Shown here in pieces: positions 55,176 through 64,000 of a stretch of DNA of 64,000 nucleotides. Made by a program: the position numbers and the translations under genes. A model generated the notes under the pieces. It saw only the letters and a program-made list of their open reading frames with translations. It had not been told where the DNA came from and did no database searches. Positions within the stretch are counted from its first letter, which is position 1. Each line of letters opens with the position of its first letter. Source of the stretch: Lindgomyces ingoldianus (Eukaryota; Ascomycota; Dothideomycetes; Pleosporales; Lindgomycetaceae). Location: the NCBI RefSeq assembly GCF_010093535.1, contig NW_022985191.1:349623-413622 (forward strand), in the 5' to 3' direction.

Positions 55176-58100
55176 TTACCCCTGCTGTTGCGTCGCCGCC
55201 TTGGCCTCACTTGCCGGCTTCGCCCCCTTCTTCTGCTTCTCATCCACGCTCCTCTCCTTCGCCTGATCATCTTTCGCTTCAACCGTCGGCGGCGCCTCAC
55301 TAGCTTCCACCTCCCCCTTCTCCTTCGTCTCTGGATTCCTACCCTCAGCGTCTGGATGCGGTGGCGCCACACCCTTGCCACCCTGCTCACCCTCCACAAC
55401 TCTCGCATCTACAAGCGCCTCGTGGATCTCATTTCCTTGCGCGTCGACGATGCGCGTGCGCGTCTCGTACCTTGTCTTGAAGCTGACTTTGCCGGCAAGC
55501 GCCGCAACTTCTTCTTCGTTAAGGATGCGGCCGTTTTCGTCGCGGTACTCGATGCGTTCCTCTTTTGAGAGGATGGGAAGTTCTTTTCCTAGGGGAGGGG
55601 AGTAGGAGGGTTTTGCGGAGACAATGGGTTCCTCGGGCTTCTTTTCTTCGTGTTGGACGGCAGGAGGAGGGGGAGGAGGTGGGGGTGGAGCTGCAGAAGA
55701 AGGCGCGGAGATGGATGCGACGACTTGTTGTGTGTTATATTGATCATACTAAAGCAGCCTCGTTAGTCTTTTACAATGGTTGGTTTCAGGACTTAGAACT
55801 TACAGAAGTATGGAAAGTGTTGCAGTCCCAGTCCCAGGTGCCAAACAGCTTCACGCTGTTGCACTGATCCCGTGTCCATGCATTACCATAGGCAAGCGGA
55901 GAGAAGATTGTAAAGACGGTGATTGTCAGGGCTAAGAATGCGACAGCACCGGCTTGGCCTATGGCAGGATATTGCTTGAGACCAAGAGCGCTGAATCGAT
56001 AGCTGATAAAGTCATACATCTGACACAGCGCCATGATGGCAAAATACAGAGCCGGAAGGTAGTGATGTAAGAACAATTGACGAGCCATAAGGTAGAATGG
56101 GAAATAATGGAAAGCCCATCCAAGTATGGACATCCCAATCTCGTAGTCGAAGCGTTTGAAGGTGACGTTGGAGTAGTCCTTGAACCCACGCTGCCATCGG
56201 AGGATCGCGAAGCCCTTGATTGCGAGGTAGAGACCAATGACTGCAGTGGAGCTCCACCAAATAACTGGATTACCGATGAGGTAGATTTGGCGGTTATCTT
56301 TACCCCAAAAGTTGATACCTCGGCGGAGCACTGGCCATGAAGGAGGCCGGGAGTCCCAAGCGTGAGATTCAACCAGGCCAGCATTTGTCCGCCACATGAC
56401 CTTCTGGAGCTCCCAGAATTTACCGAAGAATCCAGGGTTGCGATAGTTGACTTTCTCGGCGTCTTCCTTAAGCAGTGGGTGGGCATTGGCTTCAATATAC
56501 CAAACGCTGTTGGGTAGAGTGCCTCCGCGAGCGCATGTGACCTCTTGTTGCTCATACGCCCAATCTGGGAGCTTGACCTTGTGGGAAAACAGCACACACC
56601 CTGTCATGAGATGGACAAGCCTGAATTTAGTCTCAATGGTCCTCAAGCGTTTCTTCGCCTCCGCGCCGTCAGACATTGACTTGACGATTTCGACACGGAA
56701 CAGGTCATTCGCATCTCCCTCGAAGCCTTCATATCCATATGCCGATACTTCGTTTTGCCAATCTGCCTCGGTAACTGGGGCCCTAACATCATGAGAATGA
56801 AGACGTCGGTCAGTCGTAATGTGGTAAAGTCGAAGAACTGCGCCGTCCTCAATGAAGATTGGGCCCATGTTGTCCCACGCCTTGGGGCCTTCTGGCTTGG
56901 GGCCGTCAAGAACTTCGGGTAGGGTCTGGTTTTCCAAAATCCAGACATTGTTTTCGTCCTTGTGCGGGTAAAGCGTGATCTGTTGCTGTTTGCTACCGGT
57001 TGGATACATATGGCTATGGGAGTGAAGATAGCCGCCTTGGGTATTGTGATGACGAAGGGAGATTCGGCTGCCGAACGCAATGTCCGCCGCCACATCCTGC
57101 ATTCCTTTGGAGTTGAGAGTGGCCTGAAACTCGGACGACATGAACCCATCACCATCGCCGGGGTTGACGAGGCAGATGAAATGAATACCGAACATGGCCA
57201 TATAGAAGGTTAGGGGAATGACAACCAGGCAGAAAAGACGGGCGAAGAAGTGCTTGAACCAGAGGCGCTACATAATGATCATTAGCGCCCATCCTTGTCA
57301 TGGAAGATATTCTGACTCACAGGAGTGACGTTCTTAGTGTCTCCAAGCAACACCCACAGTTGAAGGAGGGTCAAGCTGCCGACCCAAGCGATCGTAAACA
57401 AGCCAACCCACTTCACGCTCACGGTAGCTCCAAGCCCAACACCGGTGGCAGCCAGCCAGAACCACCACGACGGCTGGAAGGCCTTCAACGGGCCCTGTTC
57501 GTGCTGGTTTGTGAAGCTTGTCCATGCCAGGGCGGTGATGGCAGTGAATATAACGAGGGGCGAGTCGAGGAGAATCAGCCGGGACTGGGTGACGAGCGCA
57601 TTATCTGCCGAGCGTCAACATACATGTCACAAAAATCAGTATCTAAGGGTCCAGCTCGCACCAAATATGACAAGGCCGGCGCCAAGCACAGCCGTAGTTG
57701 TTCGACAGCCCGCAGCCTTGAGGGTAAGAAACATGGTCGGGATAGTCGCAATACCACAAAGGGCAGGCAACAAGCGCATGGAAACATAGGGGACACCGGG
57801 CTCAAGGTAATCTTTTCCAATGTCCTTGAAGTCGAACTCGCCATCAAATCCAGCCAACCAACCAGCCAGCGTGATCAACATTTTTGCGAGGGGAGGATGA
57901 ACGTCCATGAAGAAGCGGCCCTTTATGTACTTTGATGCAAATCCGCCGAAACTAGAGTCTTGGTGTCAGCCTTGGTGCTCGCCGCCAGACCTCCCAATGT
58001 CAGCGCGGACTTACTGGACCTCATCGAAGACAACGCTGCTCGGCTGATATATCCTGAAGAGACGGACCACAGCTGCCACGACGGTCAACAGCCCCAGTAG

Positions 58101-58310
58101 CTGCCAGTCGGAGCCCGGAAGATTAAAAATATCGTGGTCCGTCACGCCCTGGGAAGTGTATCCAGAGGGCTTCTGCTTGTGCTGCTGAGGCTGCTGGTGC
58201 TGCTGGTGCTTCCTCCCCTGAGGGCCTGGCGACCGTGAGGGCGACTTTCCTGACTGCCGCGCATCTTTTTTCTCGAGCAGAATGGGGTTATGGGCTGTTC
58301 GGTTCGCCAT
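55176..58310 (-). CDS. Protein O-mannosyltransferase, PMT1 type
   Basis: Five minus-strand exons (58310-58015, 57951-57662, 57604-57321, 57267-55804, 55748-55176) give 968 residues. The enzyme transfers mannose from dolichol-phosphate-mannose to Ser/Thr of secretory proteins in the ER membrane. The catalytic loop-1 region is [30 protein letters not shown] (Asp-Glu pair, residues about 96-97). Three MIR repeats lie in the large lumenal loop (GSRISLRHHNTQGGYLHSH, GAVLRLYHITTDRRLHSHDV, KFRLVHLMTGCVLFSHKV). Many membrane helices surround them. The GDGDGFMSSEFQATLNSKG..VAADIAFGS block points to the PMT1 rather than the PMT2 or PMT4 subfamily. The C-terminal 190 residues are a Pro-rich, charged cytosolic tail, longer than in yeast and usual in filamentous Pmt1. 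All introns keep phase with conserved joins (VFD/EVH, VIF/DNALVTQSRL). Confidence 0.9.
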
Positions 58311-58977
58311 AGCGGCGGACTGTCAAGGAAAGGTGTCCTCGAGATGTGCGGCGTGAGATGTTCAAATATGACGAATGCCCTCGGGAGCACTGCAAAAAGT
58401 GTTAGCTGAGCTGTAGGCGATGCACGGAGTAGTCTAGGGACGAACAAGAGGAGTTAACGAGAGTAAGAAAGGTTAGGATGGTAATTGTGGGGGGGGGGCG
58501 ACAGAGCGTGAGGGTGAATTGGTGGTGGCCAGGGGCCAAAAGAGATTCTGTCTTTGGTGTGCACCCTTGTCTGTATGGCAGCCGCGCAACTCACGGAAAG
58601 TGCAAGGTGTTCGTTCGGTGCTCTGCTAGCGGGCCAAGCATGGACGAGCTGAGCTGCAATCAAAAATAGCCCACAACAGATGGCCGTTTTCTTGTCCTTT
58701 CCGTGGAAGACATCTGTGGCAAAATTAACACCATCTACTCACAGGACTTTGCAGCGCTGCTATAGAGTGACCCGCCACTACAAGGCGCGACAAGACGTGT
58801 TGAGTGCGCCCAGACAGATCCCCTGTTCGGCAGTGCCAAGGCCGTCGGAAGGAGACGCGTTAGACGCGCGCTAGACCGCAGAAAAGCTTTCCCGAAAGCT
58901 CAAAGATCATGACTTATGCCTTCATCCTTAATCCAAAGCTCGCCTCACTCCAACCCCAACTCTCCACATCCTCCACC
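58311..58977. promoter_or_regulatory. Intergenic region between divergent PMT1 and SF3A1 genes
   Basis: It holds both promoters. A G run (nine Gs) lies at 58490-58498. An upstream in-frame ATG at 58909 for the SF3A1 gene is probably leader. No other feature was seen. Confidence 0.5.
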
Positions 58978-60614
58978 ATGACTGCGGCAACACCAAACGG
59001 CGCTGACGCGTCGACTGGTGATGGCGGTCTGGCCGCGAAGCCTCCTCCAGATGTCGTGATCCCTCCAAAGCAAGTCCGCGACGACATCTCAAGGACAGCC
59101 GACTTCATCCATCGCAGAGGCGAGGGTACAGAACACCATCTGCGGGAACGGTCCGGTCACATGCAAAAGTTCTCCTTCTTGAACAAAGACGATGCATACT
59201 ACGCCTACTTCGCCTGGTACCTCAATGAGTTGAATCAAGGCAGGGGTGCCACCGGAACAGACGGTACGGGCGCGCAACAGGCCCAGGACAACAAGCCAAA
59301 GGGACCACCCGAGCCACCAAAGTTTCGCTTCTCGGCGCGCATGCCCAATATCAGTGCGAAAGACCTTGAAATCCTGAAAGTAACTGCGGCTTACACAGCG
59401 AGGAATGGTGAAAACTGGCTGAAGGAACTCCGAGGTCGCGAGGGTGCCAATTTCCAATTCGACTTCCTCCGCCCAAACCACAGTTTCTTCCAATTCTTCA
59501 GGTCGTTAGTTGACCAGTACAAGATCTTGCTTGAGGATGAGGACACCGTCCAAGCCCGCATCGACGAGCTGACTCTCAACATCCAGAACCGCTTCCATGT
59601 ACTAGACAGGGCTAAGGCGCGCGCCGAATACGTCAAGTATCAGGCACAACAGAAACAACAAGAGGAAAAGAAGGTGGAGGATGAGCGGAAAGAGTATGCT
59701 CAAATAGACTGGCACGACTTCAGCATCATTGCGACCGTCACGTTCGACGAGCTCGATGACCAAGCTGAGCTACCACCCCCAACTTCTCTCAATGACTTGC
59801 AGTCAGCTTCGTTGGAACAGAAGGCGATGGTATCTTTATCTGCTGGACGACTTGAAGAGGCAGCACCCGATGAGGAGACGTACTATAACGTTTCCCAGCA
59901 AGCTCCGCAGATGCCACCGCAGGTACAAGCACCGATGCAGTTTCCTATGCCACAACCAATGGCACCACCCGTTCAGCCTGTGTACCAACCACAACCACTG
60001 GCCGTTCAGGACTATCGAACACCCGCACAGATTGCCCGCGAGGAAGAGGAGGAGCGCGTCATCCGCGAGCGGCAGGCAGAGCGCGAACGCGCTGCGCAAG
60101 CGCAAGCCGCTGCGAAGGGAGCGGGTGGCCCAATGCGCATCAGGGCAGATTATGTACCTCGCGCGGGAGTCAAGAAGCAAAACGTTCCAATGGCTCTCTG
60201 TCCCAATTGTAAACAACAATTTCCTGCTAATGAATTGGAAGACCATATTCGAAGTAAGCTAAGACCACTGGATATCCTGACAACTCTTTGCTGATTGCCT
60301 TCCCAGTTGAACTGCTTGACCCTCGCTGGAAAGAGCAGCGGAATAAGATGGAATCGCGGTATTCCTCAAGTAACTTATCTACCGTCGATGTCGCCAACAA
60401 CCTCAAGCGCTTCGCTAGCCAGCGCGATGACGTCTTTGACGGTGTCTCCGGGATGCCAATTTCCGAAGAAGAGCAGGCCAGGAGGAAGAAAGCAGCCATG
60501 TCGTACGATGGACAGCCAGACCCCGCTAAGGATGCTGTTCGTCTCCAGGAGATGCAGAGCATGAATTTGCAGGATCAGCTTAGGAGAATCAATGAGAAGC
60601 ATGGAAGGAAGTAG
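58978..60614 (+). CDS. Splicing factor 3A subunit 1 (SF3A1 / Prp21)
   Basis: Two exons, 58978-60253 and 60307-60614, give 527 residues. SF3A1 is part of the U2 snRNP and is needed for A-complex assembly in the nucleus. The first SURP module is at about residues 28-85 (DISRTADFIHRRGEGTEHHLRERSG then MQKFSFLNKDDAYYAYFAWYL). The second is at about 128-185 (LEILKVTAAYTARNGENWLKELRGRE then FQFDFLRPNHSFFQFFRSLVDQY). The PRP21-like central domain follows (QIDWHDFSIIATVTFDE). Near the end comes a CPNC..F element and a conserved IELLDPRWKEQRNKMESRYSS block that requires splicing (phase 1, 53 bases). There is no C-terminal ubiquitin-like domain, as in many fungi. The ATG at 58978 (CCACCATGA) was preferred to 58909, which adds 23 atypical residues. 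Confidence 0.9.
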
Positions 60615-61163
60615 CCCCCCGGGTGAGTGCACCAAAACCAGGAGATGAGATTTCGTTCTTTATTTTTCAAAGAGCTTGTCTACATTCTTGCAGCTATCTA
60701 CAGCTAGAGTGATAGAGTCTCCCCAAGGTTTCTATTCATCTCGGTTACAAACTTCTTCCATCCGGCCTGGTAGCCTTATGGGATTCAATTGCATCAGTGG
60801 AGTTCATGGCAGGGAATCACCGTCTGTATAAAATCGTCGCTGGGTGGCGGAATGGGAATTCGTCGACAGACCTTTTACATCCGCTTCAATGTAGGCTCTT
60901 CCAGAGCAGATAATTCAGAACAATACCCAATACCCAATATAAAATAATAAAAATGAAAGATGAGATAGCTTGCGTTCTTTCGCCTATTCACTTGGCCTTA
61001 GTGCGATTTCAGGTTTAGCAAGATCGCCGCGGAACAGGTTCTAGAAGCTCGGTCCTTCGAGCTTTCTCCGACCTTCGGTTTGCCTCCAGTTATGATTTAA
61101 TCAAGCTTCAGTTCGCACCATATTTTAGAAAGGGCTTCTTCAAAAAGTATTCTCTTCGCCAAC
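60615..61163. other. Intergenic
   Basis: This is the spacer between co-directional genes. AT-rich runs (ATAAAATAATAAAAATG near 60940) occur, and no gene or repeat is supported. Confidence 0.5.
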
Positions 61164-61812
61164 ATGTCGTTAGCACAAGTCAGCAAAGGCGACATGTCAT
61201 ACCAAGTACGATCGCTGGTATGTGTTCCTGCAGCAGGCCCCTCATTCCGCCACACTTCCGCAATGCGCGACGTGCACTAAAGAATGCATTTACGACCAAA
61301 GCACATTTCTGATAGCGTCCTGGTATCGGCCACGATAGTTGGAGAACGGCAAATATGCTAATGAATCGATGTCTGCAGTATCGGTCCCTCCTCCGTCAAA
61401 GTCGCCAATTCGCCGCATACAACTTCCGAGAATACGCCAAACGAAGGACGCGCGATGCTTTCCGGGAACATGAGAAGGAGACCGAGGAGAGGCGGATACA
61501 AGAGCTAATGCAGAAAGGGCTGAAGGAGCTACAAATGCTCAAGGTACGTTCTGGATACGTGGCACTTTGTGGGGATTGAAAGCACGATTTTGGCTCTTTG
61601 GGTCGGGAAGGTACGCTAACACTAGAACTGCAGAGACAAACCGTAGTCAGCCAATTCTATCAGCTCGATCGATTAGTAGTAGAAGGTGGGAAGACTGGCA
61701 AGGAGACAAGGGATAAGGGCGGGATTGCACGGCAGAAGGACACTGGGTAAGCCGTTCCGAAGGCGGGCACTTCACTCACCAATGCGCTAATATTAATTCC
61801 AGGTGGGACTGA
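61164..61812 (+). CDS. Isd11 (LYRM4-like), iron-sulfur cluster assembly
   Basis: Four exons, 61164-61217, 61379-61543, 61634-61746 and 61803-61812, give 113 residues. Isd11 binds and stabilises the mitochondrial cysteine desulfurase Nfs1. The LYR motif is created by the first splice: RSL joins [28 protein letters not shown]. The C terminus KDTGWD is completed by a last exon of only ten bases (G TGG GAC TGA), reached after GTAAGC..TTCCAG. Reading straight on from the third exon would stop immediately after Thr-Gly. An ATG at 61355 inside the first intron would give a protein without the Leu of the LYR motif, so it was not used. The length agrees with fungal Isd11 proteins (about 100-115 residues). 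Import into the matrix uses no obvious cleavable signal. Confidence 0.85.
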
Positions 61813-62408
61813 TCTCGTTTGGAGATTTTGGGACTGAGCCTTTTGTTTGAACCACTCTCCTCGGGCGTTGGCGTGTTTCTCATCCCGGCGCATCTGCCTT
61901 CCGGAACCGGCAGCAGCAGCATCTCCTCATTATAGCTACTATGGGATTGTACTATACTTAGACATGGATTTACATGCAACACGTCAACTCCTATGGCGTT
62001 GTAGATATACAAACCCTACTTTCACACTGCAATCTGAGCACAACACGGATATCAGGGTGCTTCAATTTGTCAATGACTAAACGGGGTACTCCTGAATAAT
62101 CCAAAATGCACATGCGCCCACCAGCACACAAATTGTCGGATATAATGGGTCATGAAGGCGGACATGGCAGTCGATGGCTGTTCCAGGACAATAGGTAGTT
62201 CCATGTGCCAAAGGGAAAATATATCGTTCACCGCCAAATCCAGTTAGTGCAATGCACGGTCGCGATCATCTCAGCCTCAAGCTGCAATGGATCGCGCCTG
62301 CCCAACACACCGCGCTGCGACTTCCCATCATCGAACGCATCAAGATTCGCCCATCACGCCAGGCATCTGCTCCGTGCAGTCACGCGATCTGAACTTTCCG
62401 CGTTCACC
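61813..62408. other. Intergenic
   Basis: The spacer ends with a CA/CT-rich leader directly before the next start codon (TTCACCATGG). No other feature was seen. Confidence 0.5.
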
Positions 62409-64000
62409 ATGGCTCCGGTACGTATTTCCGCTCCCGTTGTACCTTGGGTCTTCACCTGTCGTCTCCAACCCCATTGCTTCTTCACTCAGCGCAAAACCAG
62501 AGTTTGCTTTCAATATATTTCCCAACGGCGTCTTTAATCCTATTCTATGATTAAATAACGCGTCTGCTCGCTCGATACGTGCGATCAAATACCTATCCAT
62601 AGGACCGCGGGTCTAGCCCGCTCCCCTTTTCTAAGCCCGGGAGGACTTGACGTATCTTGAGCTTTTCACACCTCTCTCTATTCTTTTGAATGGAATATGA
62701 TTCGCAGTCTGATATCGTACTCCTTAAATTCAATATCTCTAAGGTTGAACCCAGGCTAACAGCACGTGACCAGTTTCGACCTGGAGGCCGATCCAATCGG
62801 TCTGGGCGTGGCCCCGTCGAGCATAATGTGCTCGAAGGGTTACCCATTAACCAGTATCGAGTAATGGAAGTCACAGTTGGAATGAATGACCCCGAACAAA
62901 AAGAGATCGATAAAGATGCGCGGCCCGAGCTACCAATGCCGCGCGACTCTCATATGCTCCCAGAGCATTCCCAACAGCTTCTCCGGGCTGCACGCAGAGG
63001 GCGGGTCATACAACCGCCGGCTCCGCCAGATGAAGAGAGGGAAAATTTAGACGATGAAGAGGAGCACAAGGAAGTGGAACGTGGGTTTACCGTGAAGAAA
63101 TTTGTCAAGGTACCACGACACCTCGAAGAATCTGAACCGGAGTACCTTGCGAAAAGACGGAAAGGCCTTCCCTCACAGTATACTCCCACCACTGGCCAAG
63201 CGCCGGTGCAGCCAACCCCGATGAGAGAGACGAAAGTAAAGAAAGTGGATGCGGAAGGGAATGTCGCTGTTTACAAGGTTCTTGTTCCCGAAGGTCAGGC
63301 GGTTGAGGGCGAGGTCCAGGAAGCGGACCCTGTCGCCACAGAAGTTGCACCAGCTGTGGCTGCCCCAGGGACCGTCGTAGAAGGAGTCGGAGTTGTGAAC
63401 GCAGAAGGAGTTGTTGTAGCCAACGATATCCCGCAACAAACACCACCGCGCAGAAGGCCTCCCCCTCCTAAGAAGAAGGCGAGAAGGGGGCCTGGAAGAG
63501 GCCACAAGAAGATAAAAGTGCCTGAAGGCGGGATGGAAGGGGGAACAGAATCAGGAACTCCCGCATCAGGCGCTAATTTACTCACAGTTCCTCATCTCAA
63601 ACAAGAAGAGGGATCAGTCGGGCCTTCTGATGGTGACACGCCGATGGCAGATGCTGGAGAAGAGGAGGGCGAAAGCGACGGGGGGTCAGAAGACGATGAT
63701 CGCGAGGATGGTGAGCTGTCTCCGACGCCTGTTCAAAGAGCCACGCCTTCGGAGGCGCTCGTAGAACTCGTCCCCGAGCCTATCTCCGAACCCAGCAAGG
63801 CGCCTGCTGAAGAACCAGCACCCATTCAAGAGATTCCAATGAGTGATGAACCTCCTGCGCTTGCAGGACTCACAGCACCTGCTGAAGAGCCTGCAGAACC
63901 CACTGAACCAGAAGCTAAGCCTGAGAAACTGCCTAATCGCGATCCTTCTAGCTCCCCTGACTTACCACTCGCCACCGCTATCGCTCATAGCCGTCAAAAC
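62409..64000 (+). CDS. Unidentified basic, AT-hook-like protein, 3' end beyond the window
   Basis: Exon 1 is only nine bases (62409-62417, Met-Ala-Pro). After a 290-base intron (GTACGT..TTCGCAG) exon 2 starts at 62708 and is open to the right edge, giving 434 residues so far. I do not recognise the family with confidence. The first 130 residues look folded and conserved (SDIVLLKFNISKVEPRLTARDQF, HNVLEGLPINQYRVMEVTVGMND, FTVKKFVKVPRHLEESEPEYLAKRRKGLPS). A basic Pro-rich patch follows (RRRPPPPKKKARRGPGRGHKK), resembling an AT-hook or nuclear signal. Then come long acidic and Pro/Glu-rich stretches. A nuclear, chromatin-linked role is an inference from the basic patch and acidic tail only. The stop codon and any further exons lie outside. 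Confidence 0.65.

Noticed and set aside
1..64000. CRISPR array, tRNA or rRNA genes, or a secondary-metabolite cluster
   Set aside because: No regularly spaced repeats, no tRNA B-box with matching arms, no rRNA-like sequence and no core biosynthetic enzyme were found by eye. A tRNA could be missed without a covariance search.

Overview
The window reads as nuclear DNA of a filamentous ascomycete (Pezizomycotina). Genes carry short introns of about 50-60 bases with GT..AG ends, the gene content is typically fungal (Zn2Cys6 regulator, DHHC palmitoyltransferase of the Erf2 type, protein O-mannosyltransferase, Ash1-type SET methyltransferase), and the left part shows the strong C-to-T/G-to-A decay expected of repeat-induced point mutation (RIP). 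The class within Pezizomycotina cannot be fixed from the sequence.

Region 1 to about 13.8 kb is an AT-rich, gene-empty transposon graveyard. It holds a complete but RIP-killed Ty3/gypsy chromovirus with 318-bp LTRs and a 5-bp target duplication (237-5902). This sits inside a copy of a palindromic, pogo/Fot1-like DNA element. Two more copies of that element are nested one in the other at a TA site (6854-8575). There is also a decayed transposase tail of the probable parent element, five copies of a 290-bp LTR-like family (one opened by two later insertions), a 602-bp miniature LTR retrotransposon (TRIM), a 202-bp solo LTR and a minus-strand gypsy integrase relic. Target-site duplications allow the order of many insertions to be read directly.

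From about 13.8 kb base composition changes abruptly and ordinary genes begin. In order they are: Ap4A phosphorylase (+), an F-box-like/2EXR-type small protein (+), an F-box/leucine-rich protein (-), a POT/PTR peptide transporter (-), a long disordered protein of unknown function (-), a protein with an I-PpoI-like zinc/His-Me nuclease module (-), a secreted beta-propeller lactonase-like protein (+), a HAD phosphatase of the CECR5 type (-) divergent from a Zn2Cys6 regulator (+), two tandem paralogous secreted Ser/Thr/Pro-rich wall-type proteins (+), a small B12D/MLRQ mitochondrial protein (-) divergent from a DHHC palmitoyltransferase (+), an Ash1-type H3K36 methyltransferase (+), a PMT1-type O-mannosyltransferase (-), the U2 snRNP factor SF3A1/Prp21 (+), the LYR protein Isd11 (+) and the first part of an unidentified basic nuclear-type protein running off the right edge (+).

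No biosynthetic cluster, tRNA, rRNA or CRISPR array was found. The least ordinary parts are the nested transposon stack, the long palindromic elements, a 166-bp-arm fold-back palindrome between the two wall-protein paralogs, and the nuclease-like protein with conserved catalytic positions. Gene models were spliced by eye from frame, GT/AG sites and family similarity, so exon ends are predictions.
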